Assembly: GCA_033549345.1 (NCBI GenBank)
Contig: JAWSUT010000004.1
Span: 1 to 64,000 of the forward strand
Length of the DNA stretch: 64,000 nucleotides
Direction: 5' to 3'
From: JAWSUT01 sp033549345
GTDB lineage: Bacteria; Bacillota; Dethiobacteria; Dethiobacterales; Dethiobacteraceae
Below, piece by piece: positions 8,659-17,768 of the stretch; the first letter of the stretch is position 1, and each line of letters begins with the position of its first letter. The notes beneath the pieces were generated by a model, which made no database searches, was not told the DNA's origin, and worked only from the letters and a program-made list of their open reading frames with translations. The position numbers and the translations under genes were made by a program.

Positions 8659-8886
8659 TTAAGCGCCAAGGGAAGTGAGAATAATGGCCAGCAGCATAAA
8701 TGCCACAGCAAAGACAATGGTTAGCTTAGCCAGAAAATCGTCAACACCTTTTTTCTTACCAAACAACGTTTGGGCACCGCCAGAAATTGCTCCGGACAAG
8801 CCGGCGGATTTACTGGACTGAAGAAGGACGGATATGATCATCCCGATTGAAGAGACAAGGAACAACAGGTTTAGTGCGAATCTCAT
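8659..8886 (-). CDS. secG: Preprotein translocase subunit SecG
   Basis: A 75-residue protein with two transmembrane segments (about residues 3-22 and 52-73) flanking a loop with SSKSAGLSGAISGGAQTLFGKKKG, the SecG signature. It forms part of the SecYEG channel. It follows the glycolytic operon, which is the usual clostridial and bacillar position. It has its own promoter at 8975-9003 and a GGAGGTG ribosome-binding site. Confidence 0.93.
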   Translation of the reverse strand: MRFALNLLFLVSSIGMIISVLLQSSKSAGLSGAISGGAQTLFGKKKGVDDFLAKLTIVFAVAFMLLAIILTSLGA

Positions 8887-8974
8887 TCAGATACACCTCC
8901 TTCACTTAATTGAGTTGACGCAATATTAAGGAAATAATTTTCCGTGACTCGCCTGGGGCCGCAGTCATAAAGAT

Positions 8975-9003
8975 ATTTTACCACAGCACTTTGCAAAAAA
9001 CAA
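8975..9003 (-). promoter_or_regulatory. Promoter of secG-hppA
   Basis: TTGTTT (9003-8998) and TAAAAT (8980-8975) with a 17-bp spacer on the minus strand, about 90 bp upstream of secG. Confidence 0.55.
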
Positions 9004-9022
9004 CAAACGATTGTTCCTTTCT

Positions 9023-10297
9023 TTAGGAAGAAAATGGGTTCCCGGTAAAGACAGCACCCTCACCCAGTTCTTCTTCAATCCGGAGCAGTTGGTTGTATTT
9101 TGCCACCCTGTCAACCCGCGAAGGAGCACCGGTTTTAATCTGTCCGGCAGCTGTGGCCACCGCCAGATCGGCTATTGTGGTATCATCCGTTTCTCCGGAG
9201 CGGTGAGAGATGACCGCGCTGTATCCGTTCCGCTGGGCCAGGGCAATGCAGTCGAGAGTCTCGGTGACTGTGCCGATCTGATTGAGCTTAATCAGAATGG
9301 AGTTGGCCGTGTTGGTATCAATTCCTTTTTGCAGGCGCTCCATGTTGGTGACAAAGAGGTCGTCGCCTACAAGCTGAATCCTGTGTCCAAGGGAGTCCGT
9401 CAGCAGCTTCCAGCCGTCCCAGTCATCCTCGGATAGGCCGTCTTCAATAGAAACAATGGGGTAGGCGGAAACAATCTTCTCATAGTATTCTACCATTTCC
9501 TGTGATGTTTTCTGCAGGCCCTCCCCTGCCAGGTGGTAGAGGCCGTCTTGATACATTTCGGTAGCCGCCACATCCAGTGCCAGCACAATATCTTTGCCCG
9601 GCTGGTAGCCTGCCGCTTCAATGGCCCGGACGATAATTTCCAGGGCTTCTTCATTGGAAGACAGGTTGGGGGCAAAACCGCCTTCATCCCCCACAGCCGT
9701 GTTCAGGCCCTGCTGTTGAAGTACCTTCTTTAAGTGGTGGAATATTTCCGTGCCTATTCTCAGAGCTTCCGTGAATGTGTTGCCACCCACGGGCATAACC
9801 ATAAATTCCTGAATATCCACATTGTTGTCGGCATGTTTACCGCCGTTGAGAATATTCATCATCGGTACAGGCAAAACTTTTGCGTTGGCGCCGCCGAGAT
9901 AGCGGTAGAGCGGCAGCCCCAGTGCATTGGAGGCGGCTTTGGCCACGGCCATGGAAACACCCAGAATGGCGTTGGCACCGAGTTTCTCTTTGTTTGGTGT
10001 TCCGTCGAGTGCAAGAAGCGTTTGGTCTATTTCACTCTGGTTCAGCGCATCCATATCGCCAAGTGCGGGCGCGATGATTTCATTAACATTTTTAACTGCC
10101 TGCAGTACACCCTTCCCCAGATAGCGCTTGTAATCATTGTCCCGCAGTTCCACCGCCTCAAAGGCTCCTGTGGACGCACCTGAAGGAACGGCCGCCCGGC
10201 CAAAGGCACCTCCGGCCAGCAGAACATCGACTTCAAGTGTGGGGTTTCCCCTGGAATCCAGTATTTCACGTGCAAAGATTTCAATAATGTTGGTCAC
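9023..10297 (-). CDS. eno: Enolase
   Basis: A 424-residue enolase converting 2-phosphoglycerate to phosphoenolpyruvate. Visible signatures are the N-terminal AREILDSRGNPTLEVDV, SGASTGAFEA, the metal ligand segments (ALDVAATE, SIEDGLSEDDW, GDDLFVTN) and the SHRSGETDD motif. Length is normal. The start is GTG 10297 with GGAGG nine bases upstream. It is the last gene of the gap-pgk-tpiA-gpmI-eno operon, 13 bp after gpmI. Confidence 0.97.
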   Translation of the reverse strand: MTNIIEIFAREILDSRGNPTLEVDVLLAGGAFGRAAVPSGASTGAFEAVELRDNDYKRYLGKGVLQAVKNVNEIIAPALGDMDALNQSEIDQTLLALDGTPNKEKLGANAILGVSMAVAKAASNALGLPLYRYLGGANAKVLPVPMMNILNGGKHADNNVDIQEFMVMPVGGNTFTEALRIGTEIFHHLKKVLQQQGLNTAVGDEGGFAPNLSSNEEALEIIVRAIEAAGYQPGKDIVLALDVAATEMYQDGLYHLAGEGLQKTSQEMVEYYEKIVSAYPIVSIEDGLSEDDWDGWKLLTDSLGHRIQLVGDDLFVTNMERLQKGIDTNTANSILIKLNQIGTVTETLDCIALAQRNGYSAVISHRSGETDDTTIADLAVATAAGQIKTGAPSRVDRVAKYNQLLRIEEELGEGAVFTGNPFSS

Positions 10298-10310
10298 TGC
10301 GGTACGCCTC

Positions 10311-11882
10311 CTATGCGTTTTTCCTGTTTCTTTTACCTGCCGTACGGATTAAGAGTGAATTACCAGTCATTTCAGACGGACGGGGCAATTCCAGAAGTTC
10401 CAGAATCGTCGGTGCGACATCTGCAAGGATACCGCTTTTATGCAGCCGGTATGGTGTGTTGGATACCATAATAAACGGTACCGGGTTGGGAGTATGGGCT
10501 GTAAAAGGGCTATGGTTTCTTCCGGATGTCATTTGCTCCGCATTGCCATGATCGGCTGTGACAATTGCAATGCCGTCTTTTGCCAGTACGGCGCCGACCA
10601 CTTTTTCAAGGCAACGGTCAACGCATTCTATGGCTGCGACTGCAGCATCCACAACACCGGTATGGCCCACCATATCTGCATTGGCATAGTTTAATACAAT
10701 AAAGTCGAAATGATTTTCATTTATCTCATGCAAAACCCGCTCCGTAACCTCAGGGGCACTCATTTCCGGTTTGAGATTATATGTGGCAACTTTGGGAGAC
10801 TGGACGAGAATCCGTTCCTCTCCGTCAAAGGATTTTTCTTCACCGCCGCTAAAAAAGAACGTAACGTGGGCGTATTTCTCTGTCTCTGCAATGCGCAGTT
10901 GTGTCAGGCCGTTTTGGGCAATCACTTCTCCCAGCGTATTTTCCGGATGGTTCGGTGGAAATGCAACCGGTGCCCTGATGTGCTCATCATATTGTGTCAT
11001 GCAGACAAAATAGGGCAACGGTGGATTGTCTCCACGGTCAAATCCGTTAAAATCCCGGTCTGTGAATGCACGCGTAATCTGTCTGGCCCGATCAGGACGA
11101 AAATTGAAAAAAATGATGGCATCATCGGGTGCCACCTGCGAGATCGCATGTCCCTGTTCATCAAGCAGTACTGTGGGACGGACAAATTCGTCCGTCTCAT
11201 CCCGCTCATAGGCAGTTTCCAGGGCGTGAAGCGATCCGGCAGCCTTTTCTCCTATTTCGTGAACCATAGCATTGTACGCCAGCTCCACCCGTTCCCAGCG
11301 CTTGTCCCTGTCCATGGCATAGTAACGACCGGAAACAGTAGCTACTTTCCCTGTTGCCAGCTCTCTTACTTTATCTTCCAACTCTTTTAGGTATTCTCTC
11401 GCACTGGTCGGGCCCACATCTCTGCCGTCGAGAATGGCATGGATGTAGACATCTTCCACATCATGACGTTTTGCCAACTCCAGCAGAGCATAGAGATGGC
11501 GCAAATGACTGTGGACACCGCCGTCGGAGACCAGACCCATCAGGTGCAGTGCCGATTTGCGGGACTTTACATGACTGAGTGCCAGAAGCAGTTCTTTATT
11601 TTCGAAAAAAACGCTGTCATCAATAGCTTTTGATATCCGGGTCAGTTCCTGATACACAATCCGTCCGGCCCCGATATTCAGGTGCCCCACTTCCGAGTTG
11701 CCCATTTGTCCTTCCGGAAGCCCTACTTCTTCTCCGTTGGCTTTCAGGCGGGCTACCGGATATTTTTCGAGAAGATGGTGGTAAAAGGGTGTATCAGCCT
11801 GATAAATTGCATTGCCGATGCGTTTTCTGCCAAGCCCCCAGCCATCCATCACAATTAAAACCAGAGGCCTGGGACGACTCAT
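10311..11882 (-). CDS. gpmI: 2,3-bisphosphoglycerate-independent phosphoglycerate mutase
   Basis: A 523-residue Mn2+-dependent mutase interconverting 3- and 2-phosphoglycerate. It has the alkaline-phosphatase-superfamily metal motifs: VLIVMDGWGLG at the N-terminus, GNSEVGHLNIGAGR containing the phosphoserine, and TADHGNAEQM near the C-terminus. It overlaps the 3' end of tpiA by four bases (ATGA), which implies translational coupling. Confidence 0.97.
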   Translation of the reverse strand: MSRPRPLVLIVMDGWGLGRKRIGNAIYQADTPFYHHLLEKYPVARLKANGEEVGLPEGQMGNSEVGHLNIGAGRIVYQELTRISKAIDDSVFFENKELLLALSHVKSRKSALHLMGLVSDGGVHSHLRHLYALLELAKRHDVEDVYIHAILDGRDVGPTSAREYLKELEDKVRELATGKVATVSGRYYAMDRDKRWERVELAYNAMVHEIGEKAAGSLHALETAYERDETDEFVRPTVLLDEQGHAISQVAPDDAIIFFNFRPDRARQITRAFTDRDFNGFDRGDNPPLPYFVCMTQYDEHIRAPVAFPPNHPENTLGEVIAQNGLTQLRIAETEKYAHVTFFFSGGEEKSFDGEERILVQSPKVATYNLKPEMSAPEVTERVLHEINENHFDFIVLNYANADMVGHTGVVDAAVAAIECVDRCLEKVVGAVLAKDGIAIVTADHGNAEQMTSGRNHSPFTAHTPNPVPFIMVSNTPYRLHKSGILADVAPTILELLELPRPSEMTGNSLLIRTAGKRNRKNA

Positions 11883-12646
11883 GATACAGCCACTCCCACA
11901 GCACCGTGAACGATGGCGGCAAAAGCTTCCGGATCAAGGCTGGCCCCGCCCACCAGAGCGCCGTCGATATCCGGCTCATTGATAAATTCCCGGGTATTCT
12001 CCGGCTTGACACTGCCACCGTATTGAATGCGAAGATCACGGGCTACTTTGAGGCTAAACATGTCTCCTGTAAGTTTACGGATCCACTGTGCCACTTCAGC
12101 CGCGTCCCGGCCTGTAGCGGCAAGGCCGCTGCCGATTGCCCAGACCGGCTCATAAGCAATGACAGCTTTTCTGGCCTGGGACGGATCCAGGCCATTTAGC
12201 GCAGAGGTAACCTGCTCAGTCACCACATCTGTCGTCTGGCCCGCTTTATGCTGCTGCAGTGTTTCACCCACACAGATAATCGGTGTTAGATCGTGGGCAA
12301 ATGCCGCTTTTACTTTACGTGATACATTTTGGTCCGTTTCCCCGAAAAGCTGCCTGCGCTCAGAGTGTCCCACAATAACGTAATCAACTCCCATATCGTG
12401 CAAAAGAGCCGGTGAGGTTTCTCCGGTAAACGCGCCGGAAGATTCCCAGTGCATATTCTGTGCGCCAAGGCGCAGCCCATGTTCACGGCATGCTTGGGCA
12501 ATTACGCCCAGCAGGGGGAATGGCGGGCAGATAACAGTCTCCACGGAATCAGCTTCCAGTTTATTGCCCAGCTCCTCTACAAAACTCACCGCTTCCCGGA
12601 CGGTTTTATGCATCTTCCAGTTTGCAGCGATAATCGGTGTCCGCAT
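11879..12646 (-). CDS. tpiA: Triosephosphate isomerase
   Basis: A 255-residue TIM-barrel enzyme interconverting dihydroxyacetone phosphate and glyceraldehyde 3-phosphate. Catalytic residues are visible: Lys11 in ANWKMHK, His in VGHSERR (about 96) and Glu in AYEPVWAIG (about 168). The phosphate-binding IQYGGSVKPEN and GALVGGASL loops are intact. The start is ATG 12646 with a GGAAGGGG site. Third in the glycolytic operon. Confidence 0.97.
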   Translation of the reverse strand: MRTPIIAANWKMHKTVREAVSFVEELGNKLEADSVETVICPPFPLLGVIAQACREHGLRLGAQNMHWESSGAFTGETSPALLHDMGVDYVIVGHSERRQLFGETDQNVSRKVKAAFAHDLTPIICVGETLQQHKAGQTTDVVTEQVTSALNGLDPSQARKAVIAYEPVWAIGSGLAATGRDAAEVAQWIRKLTGDMFSLKVARDLRIQYGGSVKPENTREFINEPDIDGALVGGASLDPEAFAAIVHGAVGVAVS

Positions 12647-12697
12647 GGTTAACCCCTTCCTGAAGTCTATCGAAAATTAGGATGCTTCACAAAACAG

Positions 12698-13882
12698 TTA
12701 CTTATTCTGCAGCACGGCAATACCGGGGAGTTCTTTGCCTTCCCAGAATTCCAGCGTAGCGCCGCCGCCGGTGGAAATATGCGAAATCTTGTCTGCCAGC
12801 CCAGCTTTTTCTACCGCCGCCACCACGTCACCGCCGCCGATGATTGAAAAAGCATCGGAGTCGGCTATGGCTTGCAGTACATCCATACTGCCTTTGGCAA
12901 AAGCATCTTCTTCAAAAACACCAAGCGGGCCGTTCCAAAGAACAGTACCTGCTTTACTGACCAATTCACTAAAGATTTTTCTCGTTTGCGGCCCGATGTC
13001 CAAAGCCATCTTGCCTTCAGGAACAGAATCAACCGTAACCACTTCCGCTGTCTCCGGCGCATTAATGCCGTCTGCCACCACCAGGTCCACCGGCAGACAA
13101 AGATTCAGGTCATGGTTTACCGCTTCACGCATAACATCAGAGGCAGCCGACAGCTTATCCTCTTCCAGCAGGGAGCGGCCCATGTTATAGTCTTTGGCAC
13201 GCAGAAACGTATTGGCCATCCCACCGCCTAAAAGCAGAGAATCTGCCATTTTCATAAAATTATGTAGTACGCCAATCTTATCCGCGATTTTGCTGCCCCC
13301 CACAATGGCAACCACAGGCCGTTTGGGGTTATGCAGGCTTTTGGTAAGATTCTCTATTTCCTCTGTCATGAGCAGTCCAGCCACCGCAGGGAGATATTCT
13401 GCCACGCCGGTGTTGGAGGCATGTGCCCGGTGCGCAGTGCCAAATGCGTCTGAGACGAACACATCCGCAAGGTCGGCATACGCTTTTGCCAGCTTTGGGT
13501 CATTCTTTTTTTCACCGGGATGGAAACGAACATTTTCCAGCAGCAAAATTTCTCCCGGCTGCAGATCCGTTGCGGCACGGGACACTTCTTCTCCTATCAC
13601 TTCACTAACTTTATGTACCGGTTGTCCAGTCAATTCGGACAACCGCTTTGCCACTACATCCATGTGCAGTTTTTCGTCCGGCTCCCCTTTGGGGCGTCCC
13701 AGGTGGCTGGCCAGAATAACCGCAGCCCCTTCGCCCAGCAGATAGCGGATGGTCGGCAGTGCGGCACGTATTTTCGTATCGTCTGTTATATCTCCATTTT
13801 CATTTCTGGGCACATTAAAATCAACACGGGTAAAAACCCGCTTACCAGTAAGTGCAATGTCCTTCACTGTCTTTTTTGCCAA
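12698..13882 (-). CDS. pgk: Phosphoglycerate kinase
   Basis: A 394-residue kinase forming ATP from 1,3-bisphosphoglycerate. Signatures are RVDFNVPRNENG, SHLGRPKGEPD, the hinge, and the C-terminal nucleotide region (GGGDVVAAVEKAG, STGGGATLEFWEGKELPG). The start is placed at TTG 13882 because GGAGGTG lies six bases upstream; the GTG at 13891 overlaps that site and would leave no room for it. It lies 44 bp downstream of gap. Confidence 0.96.
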   Translation of the reverse strand: MAKKTVKDIALTGKRVFTRVDFNVPRNENGDITDDTKIRAALPTIRYLLGEGAAVILASHLGRPKGEPDEKLHMDVVAKRLSELTGQPVHKVSEVIGEEVSRAATDLQPGEILLLENVRFHPGEKKNDPKLAKAYADLADVFVSDAFGTAHRAHASNTGVAEYLPAVAGLLMTEEIENLTKSLHNPKRPVVAIVGGSKIADKIGVLHNFMKMADSLLLGGGMANTFLRAKDYNMGRSLLEEDKLSAASDVMREAVNHDLNLCLPVDLVVADGINAPETAEVVTVDSVPEGKMALDIGPQTRKIFSELVSKAGTVLWNGPLGVFEEDAFAKGSMDVLQAIADSDAFSIIGGGDVVAAVEKAGLADKISHISTGGGATLEFWEGKELPGIAVLQNK

Positions 13883-13926
13883 ATAGTACACCTCCGAAAG
13901 TCCATACCGGCTTCATGCCACCATTA

Positions 13927-14934
13927 TTAGCGGCCTGTTTTACCGATATAAGCTGCCAGGTCAATTACACGGCAGGCATATGCCCACTCGTTGTCATACC
14001 AGGAAACGACTTTCACCAGATTGTCCCCTACCACCATTGTGGATAGAGCATCCACAACACTCGAACGGGTGTCACCTTTATAATCCACGGAAACCAGCGG
14101 CTTGTCGGAAACTCCGAGGATCCCTTTCATTGGGTCTGCGGCGGCACGACGGAAGGCGTCGTTTAGCTCGTCTACAGTCACCGTGGTATTCAGTTCGGCA
14201 ACCAGGTCAACCAGCGACACAGTCGGTGTCGGCACGCGAACAGCAAAGCCGTCAATTTTGCCTTTAATCCCGGGGAGAACGACTGATACTGCACGGGCAG
14301 CTCCGGTTGTGGTGGGAACCATGGAAAGAGCAGCAGCCCTGGCCCGCCGCAAATCTTTATGTGTCCCGTCAAGTATGTTCTGGTCGTTAGTATACGCATG
14401 GATGGTTGTCATTAATCCTTTAACAAAACCAAATTCCTGATCCAGCACTTTGCAGACCGGAGCCAGGCAGTTTGTTGTACAGGAAGCGTTGGAAATAATA
14501 TGGTGCTGAGCGGGGTCATACTGTTCTTCGTTGACACCCAGGACGATTGTCAGGTCTTCACCTTTGGCCGGTGCTGTGATAATAATTTTTTCCGCAGTGC
14601 CGCCCAAATGCTTACCGGCATCTTTGGCATTTCTGAATGCGCCGGTTGCTTCGACAACAATGTCAACGCCGTGGCTGCCCCAATGCAGGTTGGCGGGGTC
14701 ACGGTCGGCAAGAATCTTTACCTTTCTACCGTTTATGATCATTGCACCATCTTCAGGCTCAATATCATAAGCTGTCTCACCATACAGAGAGTCATACTTC
14801 AGTAGATGAGCCAGCAACTCCGGATCACGGGTACTGTTTATAGCCACAACTTCCACATCCGGATGCTCCTCGGCGATCCGGATGCATGCACGTCCGATGC
14901 GGCCGAATCCATTTACTCCCAGCTTAATTGTCAT
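13927..14934 (-). CDS. gap: Glyceraldehyde-3-phosphate dehydrogenase
   Basis: A 335-residue NAD-dependent enzyme. It has the N-terminal nucleotide-binding GVNGFGRIGR, an acidic residue in INSTRDPE that fits NAD preference, the catalytic SNASCTTNCLAP and the C-terminal SWYDNEWAYACR. ATG 14934 has GGAGGT seven bases upstream; the longer open frame to 15051 has no site and atypical sequence. It is the first gene of the operon. No cggR/sorC-type repressor gene lies upstream; rpoN does. Confidence 0.97.
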   Translation of the reverse strand: MTIKLGVNGFGRIGRACIRIAEEHPDVEVVAINSTRDPELLAHLLKYDSLYGETAYDIEPEDGAMIINGRKVKILADRDPANLHWGSHGVDIVVEATGAFRNAKDAGKHLGGTAEKIIITAPAKGEDLTIVLGVNEEQYDPAQHHIISNASCTTNCLAPVCKVLDQEFGFVKGLMTTIHAYTNDQNILDGTHKDLRRARAAALSMVPTTTGAARAVSVVLPGIKGKIDGFAVRVPTPTVSLVDLVAELNTTVTVDELNDAFRRAAADPMKGILGVSDKPLVSVDYKGDTRSSVVDALSTMVVGDNLVKVVSWYDNEWAYACRVIDLAAYIGKTGR

Positions 14935-15003
14935 GTCAACTACCTCCCAAAGTATCTTGTTTTTTTGTGTATGGCTGATATTTAGCTTTTTACAGCAAAA
15001 AGA

Positions 15004-15077
15004 TTCGCCCTGTTGGCGAAATTCCGTACTGTTATTGTTCGCTAAAGTCAAAAAAAATCCTTCCGAAGATTAGCGAA
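15004..15077 (-). promoter_or_regulatory. Inverted repeats in the gap operon leader
   Basis: Two inverted repeats share a TTCGC core: TTCGCC-CTGTT-GGCGAA (about 15004-15020) and TTCGCTAA (15038-15045) with TTAGCGAA (15070-15077). A TATACT-like -10 lies further upstream (about 15103-15108). They could be operator sites for a repressor or alternative leader hairpins. No matching regulator is identified here. Confidence 0.4.
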
Positions 15078-15131
15078 TTGTGTACCATATTTAAATAATA
15101 GTATACCATAACTTGCGACCGGTTGATGAAC

Positions 15132-15161
15132 AATAAATTAAAAGGCGCCTCAAAAGGCACC
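15132..15161 (-). terminator. rpoN terminator
   Basis: GGTGCCT-TTTG-AGGCGCC forms a 7-bp stem (one G·T pair) on the minus strand, followed by TTTTAATTTATTG. It lies about 70 bp beyond the rpoN stop. Confidence 0.7.
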
Positions 15162-15228
15162 CAGGTTGGAATCGGTATTCTTTTCGGGCCGCTAATCTGA
15201 CAGTTTGAACTGATGGGTTGAGGCGCAG

Positions 15229-16626
15229 CTATACCCGTTTTCGCTTACTTGAGGAGGGTACAGACATTTCCTCACGGTACTTGGCAACCGTGCGACGCGA
15301 AACCACAATGCCGCGCTTTTCCAGCAGTTCCATCAGTTTTTGGTCGCTTAACGGACGGTATACATTTTCGGCATCGATTAGTTCTTTAAGATGACACTTA
15401 ATCGACTGCGATGAAACGGCTGTGCCGTAAAAATCTTCCACCCCCGAGGCAAAAAAGAATTTCAGTGGGAACATGCCGCGTGGAGTCTGGGCATATTTAT
15501 TCGCTGTAGCCCGGCTTACAGTGGACTCATGCACGCCCACATCCTCGGCAACTTGCCTGAGGGTCATCGGCTTGAGCTTCTTAATTCCTTCTTCAAAAAA
15601 TACCCGCTGCATGCGAACAACACACTCTGTAACACGGTATAGTGTCATGCGGCGCTGCTCAATACTCCGTAAAAGCCAGAGAGCTGAGTCCAGCCGGCTT
15701 TTAATAAATGAGCTGGTTACGGATTCCTTGTTCTCCTGCCCAAGCAGTGAGCGATAATAGGGATTGATGGTCAGGCGGGGCATGGAGTGTTCATTAACAA
15801 TGACAACATACTCTCCTTCGACCTTTTCAATCGCCACGTCGGGCACCACATACCGGACATCGCTGATATCACCAATCAGGCGGCCCGGCTTGGGATCCAG
15901 AGTCCGAATAAAATCAACAGCAGCCTGCACTTCCGAAGGGTCTGCATGCAATGCAGAGGCGATCTTTTTAAACTTATTGTCTGCCACTTCCTTGAGATAA
16001 TCTTCCACAATTTTTTTCGCCAGGGGATGGCTGTTTTTACATTCACTCATCTGAAGAAGCAGGCACTCACGGAGATCCCGTGCCCCAATACCAATAGGGT
16101 CAAATTTCTGGATGATCTCCAGAACAGAAAGAATTTCACTGTTATCCACACCCAGCAGCATGGCGCACTCACCGATATCACCTTTGAGATAGCCGTTATG
16201 GTCAATATTACCCACCAAAAACTCGCCGATATATTTTTCAGTCTGCGTCAGGCTGCACAGGCCCAGTTGAAAGAGCAGATGTTCCTGCAGGGTTGGCTCC
16301 TTACTTAGATAGTAATCATAAGCCGGGGCATCGTCGTGTGACCGGACAGCCATGTTTGGCATGGAGTCAAGCCCTTCGTCACGGAGGTATTGATCCCAGT
16401 CAATCGGGTCTTTATCCGTCTTCGGCTCCTCTGCCTGCCCCTCAGCTTTCTTTTCAACATCTTCCCCTTCCTCAACTTCAAGGACCGGATTATTTAAGAG
16501 TTCATTTTGAACATAAAGTTGAAGTTCCTGTGTGGAAAGCTGCAGCAAATTAATTGCCTGCTGCAGTTCAGGTGTCATAATAAGTTTCTGTGTTTGTTCA
16601 AGTTTGAGACCGTAGGAAATACGCAT
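15229..16626 (-). CDS. rpoN: RNA polymerase sigma-54 factor
   Basis: A 465-residue sigma-54. Region I at the N-terminus is Gln/Leu-rich (LEQTQKLIMTPELQQAINLLQ), followed by an acidic linker (about 55-75), the core-binding region, and a C-terminal DNA-binding part with the helix-turn-helix VAEDVGVHESTVSRAT and the RpoN box RRTVAKYREE. It directs transcription from -24/-12 promoters with enhancer-binding ATPases; none is encoded in this window. It occupies the place where cggR often sits in front of gap, but a terminator separates the two. Confidence 0.96.
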   Translation of the reverse strand: MRISYGLKLEQTQKLIMTPELQQAINLLQLSTQELQLYVQNELLNNPVLEVEEGEDVEKKAEGQAEEPKTDKDPIDWDQYLRDEGLDSMPNMAVRSHDDAPAYDYYLSKEPTLQEHLLFQLGLCSLTQTEKYIGEFLVGNIDHNGYLKGDIGECAMLLGVDNSEILSVLEIIQKFDPIGIGARDLRECLLLQMSECKNSHPLAKKIVEDYLKEVADNKFKKIASALHADPSEVQAAVDFIRTLDPKPGRLIGDISDVRYVVPDVAIEKVEGEYVVIVNEHSMPRLTINPYYRSLLGQENKESVTSSFIKSRLDSALWLLRSIEQRRMTLYRVTECVVRMQRVFFEEGIKKLKPMTLRQVAEDVGVHESTVSRATANKYAQTPRGMFPLKFFFASGVEDFYGTAVSSQSIKCHLKELIDAENVYRPLSDQKLMELLEKRGIVVSRRTVAKYREEMSVPSSSKRKRV

Positions 16627-16703
16627 GAAGGCATCTCCCTTTTCATTAGACTTGGCAAAGCCCTTCCTTACATCCTATGCGCGCCGATGCTGTAAACATG
16701 ACA

Positions 16704-16726
16704 GACAAAAAAAGCGCCCGCGGCGG
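16704..16726 (-). terminator. Weak terminator after whiA
   Basis: A short GC stem (CGCC-GCG-GGCG) is followed by CTTTTTTTG on the minus strand, between whiA and rpoN. The four-base-pair stem makes it a weak candidate. Confidence 0.35.
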
Positions 16727-16800
16727 AAAAGCACTGCATCTACTGTTCTTAAACAGATTCGTCAGTCTAATGCAAAAATCCTGCCAATTTTCACATGAAT

Positions 16801-17745
16801 TTATCTAAAATGCTGATCCTTTATAAATTTTTTGGATATTTTTTCTAATTTACGCATGCGATGATTGACTCCGGACTTCCCCAGAGGCGGGTCCAGCATC
16901 TCCCCTAACTCCTGAAGGCTCGCTTCCGGATGCTGTACACGCAGTATTGCCAACTGTCGGAGCGGCGGCTCCAACGCATCAATACCGATATGGTCCTCAA
17001 TGATGCGAATTGCTTCCGCCTGCTTGATGGCCGCTTCCACCGTTTTGTTCACATTGGCCGTTTCAAAATTGACCAGACGGTTAATCCGGTTGCGGATATC
17101 CTTGAGGATTCTTACATTTTCAAAATTCAGGAGCGCGGAGTGGGCGCCGATGACACTGAGAAATTCCACAATTTGCTCGCTGTCTTTGATATAGACAAGA
17201 TGGCCGTTTTTTCGGGAAGTTACTTTGGCTCGGATACCGAAAGTTTCAATAATAGCGGCCAGGTCATCCGCCTGCTGCGAATAATCCGTATAAATCTCCA
17301 GGTGATACGAATTCTCCGGATTGGATACAGACCCCCCTGCAAGAAAAGCGCCCCGCAGATAAGCTCTGCGGCAGCACTTACTGCTGCGAATCCGTTCATC
17401 CAGTTCATGCAGCAAAACACCGTCTCGCATCAAAGCCAGTTTCGTCAAAACTTCCCTGACACGTATGGATTCTGAAATGCGAACCAGGTAAACATTATTT
17501 TTACGCAGACGAATCTTTCTGCGGACCAACAGCTCGGAACTGAAATGGAACACCTGCTTAAATAAAGTAAAAATCCTGCGGGCCACTGCCGGGTTTGAGG
17601 TAACGACATTCAGTGTGAGCCTCTTACCTGTAATCTGAATATTTCCACTTAAACGGATAAAGGCTGTCAGTTCAGCAGACTGGCAGCAGTTTCTGCCCAA
17701 CTCGCGGCGGGCAAGTTCGTTTTTCGCCTGCAGTGCGTATGTCAC
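16801..17745 (-). CDS. whiA: DNA-binding protein WhiA
   Basis: A 314-residue homologue of WhiA, with an N-terminal LAGLIDADG-like domain (LRGAFLAGGSVSNPENSYHLE near residue 130) that has lost endonuclease function in the family, and a C-terminal helix-turn-helix (about 250-300). In Firmicutes it influences chromosome segregation and division. GTG 17745 is preferred because AGAGG sits seven bases upstream; an upstream GTG at 17754 overlaps that site. It follows yvcK by about 20 bp in the rapZ-yvcK-whiA operon. Confidence 0.94.
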   Translation of the reverse strand: MTYALQAKNELARRELGRNCCQSAELTAFIRLSGNIQITGKRLTLNVVTSNPAVARRIFTLFKQVFHFSSELLVRRKIRLRKNNVYLVRISESIRVREVLTKLALMRDGVLLHELDERIRSSKCCRRAYLRGAFLAGGSVSNPENSYHLEIYTDYSQQADDLAAIIETFGIRAKVTSRKNGHLVYIKDSEQIVEFLSVIGAHSALLNFENVRILKDIRNRINRLVNFETANVNKTVEAAIKQAEAIRIIEDHIGIDALEPPLRQLAILRVQHPEASLQELGEMLDPPLGKSGVNHRMRKLEKISKKFIKDQHFR

Positions 17746-17768
17746 ACGCTGCACCCTCTTTCCAGCCT

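Noticed and set aside
15038..15077. Catabolite-responsive (CcpA) site in the gap leader
   Set aside because: The sequence around GCGAA only loosely fits the cre consensus; the inverted-repeat reading explains it better.
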